Positions 8,207-15,741 of a DNA stretch of 28,852 bases are shown here, piece by piece (within the stretch, counting starts at the first letter, position 1; every line of letters starts with the position of its first letter). Location: positions 1 to 28,852 of the forward strand of contig CAYNLI010000025.1 in assembly GCA_964398035.1 (NCBI GenBank). Direction: 5' to 3'. The notes under the pieces were generated by a model. The model had not been told where the DNA came from and did no database searches. It saw only the letters and a list, made by a program, of their open reading frames with translations. The position numbers were made by a program, and so were the translations under genes. The DNA comes from Saonia sp964398035 (GTDB lineage Bacteria > Bacteroidota > Bacteroidia > Flavobacteriales > Flavobacteriaceae).

Positions 8207-8804
8207 ATGTTCTATTTTATTGTTGACATATTAGGGACAATTGCTTTTGCAATTTCTGGAGTCTTGGTTGCAATTGATAAGAAGTTGGATTTATTTGGTG
8301 TTTTTATTATTGCTTTTGTCACCGCGGTTGGTGGAGGAACACTAAGAGGGTTGCTTCTTGGGAATACTCCGGTTGTTTGGTTAATGGATTCTGTTTATTT
8401 GTTCACTATTTTAGGAACGGTAGTATTGGCCGTGATTTTTAGGGCAAGGTTAAAGTACGTTAGAAAGTCGCTTTTTTTGTTTGATACTATTGGAATTGGG
8501 CTCTATACCATGGTAGGAATAGAAAAAGGTCTTACTGCAGGATTATTACCTATAATGTGCATTGGTCTAGGAACCATTACAGCCTGCTTTGGTGGTGTTA
8601 TAAGGGATATATTGTGCAATGAGATTCCAGTAATTTTCAGAAAAGAAATATATGCAACTGCCTGCATCCTTGGTGGCGTTGGTTTTTTTTTATTGGTAAA
8701 ACTACCATTGACGGACACATACGCCTATGCAGCAGGGATATTTATTGTAATAGCTACGCCTGTTGGCAGTAAGATTTAAAATAGCCTTGCCAAACATATA
8801 TTAA
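8207..8804 (+). CDS. UPF0126/TRIC-type channel protein with a C-terminal frameshift
   Basis: As read, the frame stops at 8779 (190 residues). The protein has two Gly-rich repeats, each beginning with a conserved loop: GTIAFAISG...AVGGGTLRG and GLGTITACFGGVIRD. This is the signature of the bacterial trimeric-intracellular-cation-channel-like (YicG/UPF0126) family, with about seven membrane helices. The last seven residues (TPVGSKI) do not fit. A two-base insertion or one-base deletion at about 8756 would restore RLLAVRFKIALPNIY and a stop at 8802-8804, giving about 199 residues, the usual family length and C-terminal sequence. That restored stop sits just before the convergent neighbour's stop (8806). 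The gene begins 3 bases after the RDD stop and is probably co-transcribed. Whether the change is real or a sequencing error cannot be told here. Confidence 0.85.
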
Positions 8805-8805
8805 A

Positions 8806-9504
8806 TTAAGGAACAGTTTCTGCCTTTAAGATATATATATTTTGTGATGGCCAGTCGCCATCATCAACAGCTTGTTGATTAATTAAATCCACTACGGCCA
8901 TACCTTGTATTACTTTTCCGAAGGGCGTATAACTACCATCTAAGTGGTAGGACCCGGGTTTGGTCACTACAATAAAAAATTCATAGGGAGATGCTAATTT
9001 ATGAGGGTTGTCCCGCTCACTACTGGGCATGGAAATAGTGCCTCTATGATGCTTGTGTCCTTTGCGGGTATCTGGAGGTAAGAGATATCTTCCAATTTCT
9101 CTTCGTTTTTTTAAAACTTCAACGTTATCAGAATTACCACCTTGAATAATGAAATTTTTGACTACCCTGTGAAACATGGTGTTGTTAAAATATTCTTTTT
9201 TGGTCAAATAGATAAAATTGGCTTTATGATAAGGTACATTGTTATATAATTGAACAGTAAAACTACCTAGGTTGGTCGTTATTTTTACTTTGTCCTCAGT
9301 AAGTGTTTTTTGGTAGTTAAAGAAAAAGTCAATTACATTTTCTTCTGTTAAAACAAATTCTTCTTCTTCAACTATTGGAATAATAGAATCTATCACCTGA
9401 GAAGCTTCCTGTTCTTCTATTATTGGTTTTTCCTTTGGAGTTTCCTTACAAGCCCCTAAAAAAAACACTATTATTGTAATGTAAGCTAATCTTTTGGTCA
9501 TCAT
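8806..9504 (-). CDS. Cyclophilin-type peptidyl-prolyl isomerase lipoprotein
   Basis: This 232-residue protein has a lipoprotein signal peptide ending FFLGAC, with Cys19 as the lipidated residue, so it acts in the periplasm or outer membrane. An acidic Glu-rich linker of about 40 residues follows. A cyclophilin domain (about 78-230) contains FHRVVKNFIIQGG, the conserved catalytic-Arg segment, plus HHRGTISMPSSERDNPHKLASPYEFFI and YTPFGKVIQGMAVVD. It would speed proline isomerisation during folding of exported proteins. Two adjacent ATG codons open the gene (9502-9504 and 9499-9501). The first overlaps the start of the divergent Nudix gene, so the promoters of both must lie inside each other's coding region. 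Confidence 0.9.
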   Translation of the reverse strand: MMTKRLAYITIIVFFLGACKETPKEKPIIEEQEASQVIDSIIPIVEEEEFVLTEENVIDFFFNYQKTLTEDKVKITTNLGSFTVQLYNNVPYHKANFIYLTKKEYFNNTMFHRVVKNFIIQGGNSDNVEVLKKRREIGRYLLPPDTRKGHKHHRGTISMPSSERDNPHKLASPYEFFIVVTKPGSYHLDGSYTPFGKVIQGMAVVDLINQQAVDDGDWPSQNIYILKAETVP

Positions 9505-10144
9505 GGATTTTATGGATTTTTCCCAGCTGATATCAAAAATAGAAAATCTACCGCTTCCCGGTATAGATTCTCATTATAAAATGGCACCCTTGGCCAGAGT
9601 TTTAGAATTAAAACCTGAAGAAATAAAGAAAAAAAAACCTAGAAAGGCAGGTGTAATGGCTTTATTTTACCCAAATACAGTTGGTGCTACACAATTGCTC
9701 CTTATTTTAAGAAAAACATATGAAGGCGTACATTCTAATCAAATAAGTTTTCCTGGGGGTAAAATGGAGAATGATGATAAAAATCTATTGGCCACTGCAC
9801 TTAGGGAAACCCATGAGGAAGTGGGAGTGCACCCTAAAAATGTCAGCATTATAAAACCTCTTTCACAACTATATATACCACCAAGTAATTTTGAGGTGCA
9901 TCCTTACCTAGGACTTTATAACATGGACACTCCTTTTAAGCTTCAAGAAGATGAAGTTGAAGCTATAGTTGAAGTTTCTTTGCCCGATTTTATGGATGAT
10001 AAAAAAATAATCAAAGAAAAAATAACTACTTCTTATGCCCAAGACTGGGAGGTACCTGCTTTTAAATTAAATGGTTATGTAGTTTGGGGAGCCACAGCCA
10101 TGATGTTGAGCGAAGTAAAGGAATTGTTTAAACAGGTGCTATAA
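9503..10144 (+). CDS. NudL-like CoA pyrophosphatase (Nudix hydrolase)
   Basis: From the ATG at 9503 the protein has 213 residues; the ATG at 9512 is an equally possible start. The Nudix box is GGKMENDDKNLLATALRE and continues THEEVGV (about 85-109), containing the REx2EExG core. The first acidic position after the Gly is Asp (D92), as in the CoA-pyrophosphatase group. It is preceded by LLILRKTYEGVHSNQISFPGG, which fits the additional UPF0035 motif of NudL/Pcd1 proteins. These enzymes split coenzyme A and its derivatives into 3',5'-ADP and 4'-phosphopantetheine. The acyltransferase gene follows 39 bases later, and a link through CoA and acyl-CoA turnover is possible but only suggested by position. 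Confidence 0.85.
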   Translation: MDFMDFSQLISKIENLPLPGIDSHYKMAPLARVLELKPEEIKKKKPRKAGVMALFYPNTVGATQLLLILRKTYEGVHSNQISFPGGKMENDDKNLLATALRETHEEVGVHPKNVSIIKPLSQLYIPPSNFEVHPYLGLYNMDTPFKLQEDEVEAIVEVSLPDFMDDKKIIKEKITTSYAQDWEVPAFKLNGYVVWGATAMMLSEVKELFKQVL

Positions 10145-10157
10145 CAGGCTTATTTTG

Positions 10158-10165
10158 TAATTTTG
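10158..10165 (+). promoter_or_regulatory. Candidate -7 box (TAATTTTG) for the acyltransferase gene
   Basis: The octamer exactly matches the Bacteroidetes sigma-A word TAnnTTTG and sits 18 bases before the ATG at 10184. No clear TTTG -33 box is seen at the right distance. If used, the transcript would start near 10172. It also argues against any start upstream of 10184. Confidence 0.4.
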
Positions 10166-10183
10166 CCCCACCAGAGCAATATT

Positions 10184-10990
10184 ATGAGCATATTTAAAGA
10201 AAATCCTTTTGGACATATTCTATTTTTAAAAAAATGGTTGATTCGTCTTTTAGGAATAATTTCACATCAAAGATATAAAGGGTTTAATCAATTAGAGGTT
10301 GAAGGTTCTGAAATCATTAGAAACCTACCTGATGCCAATGTGCTTTTTGTAAGCAACCATCAAACGTATTTTGCAGACGTTGTTGCCATGTTCCACGTTT
10401 TTAATGCGAGTCTAAAGGGAAGGAATGACAATATAAAGAATATAGGGTATATATGGAACCCCAAATTAAATATGTACTATGTGGCCGCTGCAGAAACCAT
10501 GAAGAAGAGTTTAATGACCAAAATATTTGCCTATGCAGGCTCTGTAAGTATTCAGCGTACATGGCGTTCAGAAGGAAAGGATGTAAAAAGGCAGGTAAAG
10601 TTTAGCGACATTTCCAATATAGGAACTGCTTTACAAGATGGCTGGGTCATTACTTTTCCACAGGGCACTACAACACCATGGAAACCTTTACGAAAAGGAA
10701 CGGCACATATCATTAAAAAATACAAACCAGTGGTGATTCCTGTTGTTATAGATGGTTTTAGACGTTCTTTTGATAAAAAAGGACTTAGGATAAAGAAAAA
10801 AGGAATTCTGCAATCCATGGTCATAAAAGAACCATTGGAGATTGATTATGAAAATGAATCAATGGAGTCTATCATTGAAAAATTAGAATTTGCCATTGAG
10901 CAACACCCATCGTTTCTTAAGGTCATCTCTAAAAAAGATTTACTGGCTTATGAAGAAGAACATAAACAAAGACGGTGGAGTACTACTTAG
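10184..10990 (+). CDS. PlsC-like acyltransferase with altered motifs
   Basis: The first ATG of the frame is at 10184 and gives 268 residues. The plsC acyltransferase fold is recognisable: a hydrophobic N-terminus (about 9-27), a block I region SNHQTYFADVVAM (H59, D65) and a block III region FPQGTTTPWKPLRKGT. Two details differ from the textbook family. Five residues, not four, separate His from Asp, and block III has Gln-Gly-Thr-Thr in place of Glu-Gly-Thr-Arg. The enzyme probably transfers an acyl chain to a lysophospholipid-like or other membrane lipid acceptor, but the changed motifs make lysophosphatidate an unsafe guess. It starts 39 bases after the Nudix gene. Its TAG stop overlaps the stop of the convergent membrane protein gene (10987). 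Confidence 0.8.
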   Translation: MSIFKENPFGHILFLKKWLIRLLGIISHQRYKGFNQLEVEGSEIIRNLPDANVLFVSNHQTYFADVVAMFHVFNASLKGRNDNIKNIGYIWNPKLNMYYVAAAETMKKSLMTKIFAYAGSVSIQRTWRSEGKDVKRQVKFSDISNIGTALQDGWVITFPQGTTTPWKPLRKGTAHIIKKYKPVVIPVVIDGFRRSFDKKGLRIKKKGILQSMVIKEPLEIDYENESMESIIEKLEFAIEQHPSFLKVISKKDLLAYEEEHKQRRWSTT

Positions 10991-11631
10991 ACTTCCAATT
11001 GTTTTAATTCTTTATAATTTCTGTTTAGCTTTTTTAATAAGATTCCGTATAAAAGAAAGTATACACCTCCCATAAAAAGAGTAAATAATACACCAAAAAT
11101 ACCCATTCCCCACATTAAAATTCTTTTGAGTTTTTCAGGAGGAATATCATTGTTTTTTGGGTTAACAAAAATATCGGCAACATTGTCACTTAAATAAATC
11201 CCAAACATAAAAATTATACAAGTAAGAAATAACATAGAAAGGCAAAAAATGACATAATGTTTTACGGTTCTTCTTGTTCTAAGGATTTTAGTCATTAGGT
11301 TTTTAGAATTGTCCAAAACAGAAATTTCCTTATATCTTTTATAAAATTGATATATAAAATAGAAAACTACAGAATACTGAACAACCGATAGTATTATTAA
11401 AGCATTATGTAAACCAAGGTTTTGGTATACATCCAAGTTTTTGCGCACGGAAGGGAGTAAGTACAGTAAATGGGGTAATGTAAATTCTAAAACACTGATA
11501 ATCAATATAAATCTAACAATTGAGGAGGATTTTTTCCATAGCATATTATGGATTTGGTCGTAAGACAATTTAGGAAAATGTTTATCCTTCTTTTGCCAGT
11601 CTTCTCTTAATAATTCCAGTTCGTCCATCAT
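10987..11631 (-). CDS. Membrane protein encoded with the ECF sigma factor (possible anti-sigma factor)
   Basis: This 214-residue protein starts MMDELELLREDWQKKDKHFPKLS, a charged cytosolic N-terminus of about 38 residues. Four membrane helices follow, at roughly 39-60, 77-98, 127-150 and 172-196. It lies 4 bases downstream of the ECF sigma gene in the same direction, so the two are one operon. In Bacteroidetes, a small membrane protein with this kind of WQKKD-type N-terminus often follows such a sigma gene. A role in holding the sigma factor at the membrane is plausible, but I see no zinc-binding anti-sigma (ZAS) His-Cys motif, so this is inferred from position only. Its stop overlaps that of the acyltransferase gene. 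Confidence 0.7.
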   Translation of the reverse strand: MMDELELLREDWQKKDKHFPKLSYDQIHNMLWKKSSSIVRFILIISVLEFTLPHLLYLLPSVRKNLDVYQNLGLHNALIILSVVQYSVVFYFIYQFYKRYKEISVLDNSKNLMTKILRTRRTVKHYVIFCLSMLFLTCIIFMFGIYLSDNVADIFVNPKNNDIPPEKLKRILMWGMGIFGVLFTLFMGGVYFLLYGILLKKLNRNYKELKQLEV

Positions 11632-11635
11632 AACC

Positions 11636-12130
11636 TTATGGATTAAGTATGGTTTTTAATTTACCTTTTATACGGTTCATCCTAACACGGGTATTTACTT
11701 CTGTAATACCCAAGGTTTCCGCTATTTCTTTATAATTCTTATTCTCTAAATAGAGAAAAATCAATGCTTTGTCAATATCACCCAACTGTTTTACGGCTTT
11801 GTACATTAATTTTAACTGCTCTTCTTGGGTGTTATCATATTCGTTGGATTTAATTTTAAAAATTACCGAATCATAATCCTGTGTCTTTATACTTCTTTTA
11901 GACTTTCTATATAATGTAATCGCAGTATTCAAAGCCACACGGTACATCCATGTACTAAATTTTGATTCCCCCCTAAACTTAGGATATGCCTTCCATAATT
12001 GTATGGTTATTTCTTGAAACAGATCGTTATGTGAATCCCTGTCATTTGTATACAAACTACATATCTTGTGAACAATATTTTGATTGCTCTCAAGTTCTGT
12101 TACAAAACGATGTTCAAGTTTTTTGTTCAA
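11636..12130 (-). CDS. ECF-type RNA polymerase sigma factor (TTG start)
   Basis: This 164-residue sigma-70 family protein of the extracytoplasmic-function class has region 2 at about 10-75 (DLFQEITIQLWKAYPKFRG and FSTWMYRVALNTAITLYRK) and region 4 at about 105-160 (helix-turn-helix NYKEIAETLGITEVNTRVRMNRIK). It would direct RNA polymerase to a small regulon in response to a membrane-sensed signal. The start is TTG at 12128-12130. A stop lies three codons upstream, and the first ATG, in WMYRV, is too far inside. The start sits in a 13-base tandem repeat (CTTGAACAAAAAA twice, second copy diverging after CTTGAACA). The partner membrane protein follows after 4 bases. Confidence 0.92.
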   Translation of the reverse strand: MNKKLEHRFVTELESNQNIVHKICSLYTNDRDSHNDLFQEITIQLWKAYPKFRGESKFSTWMYRVALNTAITLYRKSKRSIKTQDYDSVIFKIKSNEYDNTQEEQLKLMYKAVKQLGDIDKALIFLYLENKNYKEIAETLGITEVNTRVRMNRIKGKLKTILNP

Positions 12131-12230
12131 GTTTTTTTAAATGGTGGTTTACCTATAAGTAGTACTATTCTTGAATTTGTTACAAAAAAAGAAGGTTTTT
12201 TTTAAAGATATTTATTCATGTAAATAAGAA

Positions 12231-12256
12231 AGCCTTTAGATTTTAATCTAAAGGCT
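12231..12256 (-). terminator. Terminator of the M20 amidohydrolase gene
   Basis: A perfect 12-base inverted repeat (AGCCTTTAGATT and its complement, two bases between) lies 5 bases past the stop of the amidohydrolase gene. In that direction it is followed by a U-rich tail (TTCTTATTTA). It separates that gene from the downstream sigma operon. Confidence 0.7.
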
Positions 12257-12261
12257 AAAAT

Positions 12262-13689
12262 TTATTTTCTATAATCCAGAGCTGGTGGGCGTTGTCCTAA
12301 AAGAGGAATGTACACAAAATCTTTACCTCGTCTTTCTACAAGTTCTTTCTTGGCTTTGTTGATGAGCTTAGTGTCCATAAATAAATCAATTGCTGTTAAA
12401 GTCAATGTTTTAGCGGCTACCATCATTCCTTTTTCTCCTATAGATGTTCCACCAGCAGCAACTGCTTGCCAGCTGTGGGCAGGTGTGCCAGGTACCCATG
12501 TTGCGGCACTCATACCTACTGTGGGAATGGCAAAACTAATATCGCCTACATCAGTGGAACCGTATGCTTTTGCTTCTGTTTTATAGGGTTGAACGTTTTT
12601 TGCAGTTTCTAAATCAACAGTATCATATCCTAAGGTTTTCGCAATTTTATCAGCAAACTCCTTTTCTTCATTTGTATAGGTAATACCTCCAACTTTAGAT
12701 AGGTTGTCATGCATTAATTTTTGTAAGGTAAGATTAGGCAATAATTCATGTGTGCCACCAATCATTTCATAATCCATTGTAGTACCTGTTCCTAATGCAG
12801 CACCTTCAGCTGCCTTTACCATGCGATCAAAAATATCAATAACCACATCTCTGGTATTGTGACGGGCATAGTAATACACTTCAGCAAAATCTGGAACTAC
12901 ATTGGGAGCTTTCCCTCCATTAGTAATTACATAATGGATTCTTGCTTTTTCTGGAACATGTTCTCTCATCATATTTATCATTGAATTCATTGCTTCCACT
13001 CCATCCAATGCTGATCTACCTAATTCAGGAGCTCCAGCAGCATGGGCAGATACGCCGTAAAATCTAAATTTAGCAGATTTGTTTGCCAAAGAGGCACCTG
13101 CACTCGCAGCGTTTCTAGAACCTGGATGCCAATGTAAGGCAACATCCACATCATTAAAAAGCCCTTCACGTACCATATATACTTTTCCAGAACCACCTTC
13201 TTCGGCCGGACAGCCATAAAAACGAATGGTTCCTTTTACTTTATTTGCCTTCATCCAATCTTTAACCGCTATGGCAGCTGCTGTGGATGCTGTTCCAAAT
13301 AGATGGTGTCCACAAGCATGACCAGCTGCTTTGTCAGCGGATTTCTTTTCTGGTGTGGCTTGTTGGGATAATCCTGGTAGTGCATCAAACTCACCCAATA
13401 TGGCAATAACAGAACCCTCATTGCCGTATTCAGCAATAAAAGCGGTTGGCATTCCTGCAACTCCCTTTTTAATAGAAAATCCTTCATCTGCCAATGTTTT
13501 TTGTAATAAAGCAGAACTTTTTTCCTCTAAATAGCCCATTTCTGCAAGATTCCATATGTTTTGGGCAATTGCACCATACGTTTCACTCTTGCTATCCAAT
13601 TTTTTTAGGACATCATCTACCTTTTTTTGGGTAAAACTGCTAGTAAACATGAATAAGCAAACAATACTTGATAAATAGATTTTTTTCAT
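12262..13689 (-). CDS. Exported M20-family amidohydrolase (AbgB-like)
   Basis: This 475-residue protein has an N-terminal signal peptide (hydrophobic to about residue 18, then SSFTQKK), so it works outside the cytoplasm. M20 metal-site motifs are present: GEFDALPGL, GHACGHHLFGT, CPAEEGGSGK, ALHWHPG and, near the C-terminus, DVGDISF and GTPAHSW. The order and the two-metal His/Asp/Glu set fit the amidohydrolase group that includes AbgB (p-aminobenzoyl-glutamate hydrolase) and IAA-amino-acid hydrolases. The substrate is likely an N-acyl or aromatic amide, but cannot be named from sequence. It is flanked by a strong terminator and by the divergent NADH dehydrogenase gene 104 bases away, so it is probably a single-gene transcript. 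Confidence 0.9.
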   Translation of the reverse strand: MKKIYLSSIVCLFMFTSSFTQKKVDDVLKKLDSKSETYGAIAQNIWNLAEMGYLEEKSSALLQKTLADEGFSIKKGVAGMPTAFIAEYGNEGSVIAILGEFDALPGLSQQATPEKKSADKAAGHACGHHLFGTASTAAAIAVKDWMKANKVKGTIRFYGCPAEEGGSGKVYMVREGLFNDVDVALHWHPGSRNAASAGASLANKSAKFRFYGVSAHAAGAPELGRSALDGVEAMNSMINMMREHVPEKARIHYVITNGGKAPNVVPDFAEVYYYARHNTRDVVIDIFDRMVKAAEGAALGTGTTMDYEMIGGTHELLPNLTLQKLMHDNLSKVGGITYTNEEKEFADKIAKTLGYDTVDLETAKNVQPYKTEAKAYGSTDVGDISFAIPTVGMSAATWVPGTPAHSWQAVAAGGTSIGEKGMMVAAKTLTLTAIDLFMDTKLINKAKKELVERRGKDFVYIPLLGQRPPALDYRK

Positions 13690-13743
13690 TTTGAGAAGAG
13701 TTAATTAGCTATCAGATAAATATACTAAAAACAAGTGCATTCT

Positions 13744-13776
13744 TTTGTAACTAAAGTATCCTAATGCTTAATTTTG
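13744..13776 (+). promoter_or_regulatory. Candidate sigma-A promoter of the NADH dehydrogenase gene
   Basis: A TTTG at 13744-13747 and a TAATTTTG at 13769-13776 are separated by 21 bases, which fits the Bacteroidetes -33/-7 pattern. Transcription would begin near 13783. The ATG at 13764 would lie inside the promoter, so the gene's start is better placed at 13794. Confidence 0.6.
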
Positions 13777-13793
13777 TTTCTTATTTATTAAAT

Positions 13794-15074
13794 ATGAATA
13801 TTCCGCAATCCAGTTTTCCTAGAATAGTAATCATTGGTGGTGGTTTTGGTGGTATTTCATTAGCTAAAAAGCTGAGTGAGAAAGAGGTGCAGGTGGTTTT
13901 GATCGATAAGCACAATTACCACACTTTTCAACCTTTGTTATACCAAGTTTCCACAGGTGGTTTGGAACCCGATTCCATTGCATATCCATTAAGGAAAATA
14001 CTAAAAGATTATTCCAATTTCTTTTTTAGGTTGACGAAAGTAGAACAGGTGTTTCCCAATGAGAAAAAGCTAAAGACTTCAATAGGGGAATTGGAATATG
14101 ATTATTTGGTAATTGCTACGGGTTCTGTAACCAATTTTTTCGGCAATGACCAAATAGAGAAAAATAGTATGGCCATGAAAACCATACCTCAGTCTTTAAA
14201 CTTAAGAAGTTTGATTCTTGAGAATTTCGAGGAAGCTTTGCTTACCGATGATTTACATGAACGTGATGCCTTAATGAATTTTGTCATTGTTGGTGGTGGT
14301 CCCACAGGTGTTGAGCTTGCTGGAGCGTTGGCCGAAATTAAAAAAGGCATTCTGCCCAAAGATTATCCAGATCTGGATACAAGGAGGGCACAGATAAATT
14401 TAATACAATCTGGAGATAGAATTCTTCAAGGAATGAGTGAGAAAGCATCTAAGAAAGCTGAAGATTTTTTAGAAGGATTAGGGGTTCAGGTATGGAAAGA
14501 TGTACGGGTTACTGGGTATGATGGTAAATTGGTGACGACCAAAACCGACCTTACTTTTGAGTCGGCCACTTTGGTATGGGCAGCAGGTGTAAAGGCTGTT
14601 TGTATAAAAGGGTTGGATGCTAAAGGTTTTCTGACTTATGGAGGTAGACTTAAGGTAAATGAATTCAGTCAAGTGATAGGGTTCAATGATATTTTTGCTA
14701 TTGGTGATGTAGCGCTAATGGAAACAGTAGATTGTCCCAAAGGTCATCCTATGATGGCGCAGCCAGCCATTCAGCAAGGAAAATGTTTAGGAAACAATTT
14801 AGTGAGATTATTAGAGGAAAAACCAATGAAACCTTTTGTTTACAAGGATAAAGGAAGCATGGCGACGGTAGGGAGAAACAAGGCGGTTGTGGATTTGCCC
14901 AATTTTAAATTTCAAGGAATCTTTGCTTGGTATGTGTGGATGTTTGTTCACCTTTTCTTTTTAATTGGTTTTCGTAATAGGGTAGTGGTATTTGTAAACT
15001 GGGTGTATAACTACATTCGTTTTGACCGTGAAGCAAGGTTGATCATTAGACCTTTCAAAAAAAAGTATAAGTAA
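13794..15074 (+). CDS. ndh: Type II NADH:quinone dehydrogenase (NDH-2)
   Basis: The frame is open from an ATG at 13764, but a promoter-like sequence covers that codon. Starting at 13794 (MNIPQSSFPRIVIIGGGFGG) gives 426 residues, the usual length for NDH-2. The first dinucleotide-binding fold has IIGGGFGGISLAKKL for FAD and the second has FVIVGGGPTGVELAGALAE for NADH. A later IFAIGDVALME segment carries the FAD-binding Asp, followed by QPAIQQGKCLGNN. The C-terminus has a hydrophobic membrane-associating part (WYVWMFVHLFFLIGFRNR). It passes electrons from NADH to the quinone pool without pumping protons. It ends one base before the stop of the convergent YhhN gene. Confidence 0.93.
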   Translation: MNIPQSSFPRIVIIGGGFGGISLAKKLSEKEVQVVLIDKHNYHTFQPLLYQVSTGGLEPDSIAYPLRKILKDYSNFFFRLTKVEQVFPNEKKLKTSIGELEYDYLVIATGSVTNFFGNDQIEKNSMAMKTIPQSLNLRSLILENFEEALLTDDLHERDALMNFVIVGGGPTGVELAGALAEIKKGILPKDYPDLDTRRAQINLIQSGDRILQGMSEKASKKAEDFLEGLGVQVWKDVRVTGYDGKLVTTKTDLTFESATLVWAAGVKAVCIKGLDAKGFLTYGGRLKVNEFSQVIGFNDIFAIGDVALMETVDCPKGHPMMAQPAIQQGKCLGNNLVRLLEEKPMKPFVYKDKGSMATVGRNKAVVDLPNFKFQGIFAWYVWMFVHLFFLIGFRNRVVVFVNWVYNYIRFDREARLIIRPFKKKYK

Positions 15075-15075
15075 A

Positions 15076-15741
15076 TTACTCGTTACTTTCAGCAATGCCT
15101 CCGTAGACAATTAGAATTTGTGCCAATCCATAGGTCAACATAATCAATATGGCAGAAAGGGAGAAATGCTGATAGAACATATTAAAAGCCAAGAGAGAGT
15201 CCGATGCTATAAAGCTAAATGCGCCAACCAATAAAAGAAAATAACTGGTACTGTTTACTATGGGTTTTCTCAATAAAGCTACAAGCCCCAATATTAAAAT
15301 CACAAAAATATAAGCTGCTACATAAGGCATTAATCCTCCTAGGTTTGGGCCAATAAAGTACAGTACTGTTGAGGCGTAGGTAATTAAGGCGATTAGATAA
15401 GGTATGTTTGCTTTGTTTTTAAGCAAACCTTTTTTGTAAAATGCTGAAATATACATGATATGCGCTACCAGAAAAGAGAACAAACCTGTCATAAAATAGA
15501 GTTCTCCATGGTCTGTGAACATTAATAAAACATCTCCCATTAAAGAGAAAACAAGACCCAGTGCTATGAGTTTTCTTGTACGGGAGGCAATCTTTTTTTG
15601 TATCAGAAGAAATGCTAAAAGTGAAATAGTAAGGGAGGGCTTTGTAACATACCTAATGGATTCAAATTCAGAAAAGGCACATCCAACCAATTCCATAAAT
15701 AAAATAACACCAAAAATAATACTGAACTGTTTTTGCTTCAT
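15076..15741 (-). CDS. YhhN-family membrane protein (lysoplasmalogenase-like)
   Basis: This 221-residue protein has about eight closely packed membrane helices covering nearly all of its length. It carries the family's early conserved segment LIALGLVFSLMGDVLLMF with Gly-Asp (about 68-73) and a second Ser-Asp pair in AFSFIASDSLLAFNMF. YhhN/TMEM86 proteins hydrolyse the vinyl-ether bond of lysoplasmalogens. Whether this organism makes plasmalogens is not evident here, so the substrate is uncertain. The gene starts within the end of xerD (4-base overlap, ATGA type), so the two are co-transcribed. Its end abuts that of ndh. Confidence 0.85.
   Translation of the reverse strand: MKQKQFSIIFGVILFMELVGCAFSEFESIRYVTKPSLTISLLAFLLIQKKIASRTRKLIALGLVFSLMGDVLLMFTDHGELYFMTGLFSFLVAHIMYISAFYKKGLLKNKANIPYLIALITYASTVLYFIGPNLGGLMPYVAAYIFVILILGLVALLRKPIVNSTSYFLLLVGAFSFIASDSLLAFNMFYQHFSLSAILIMLTYGLAQILIVYGGIAESNE

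Noticed and set aside
13764..13793. Earlier ATG for the NADH dehydrogenase
   Set aside because: It sits within a good -33/-7 promoter match, and the residues it adds are not like NDH-2 N-termini.
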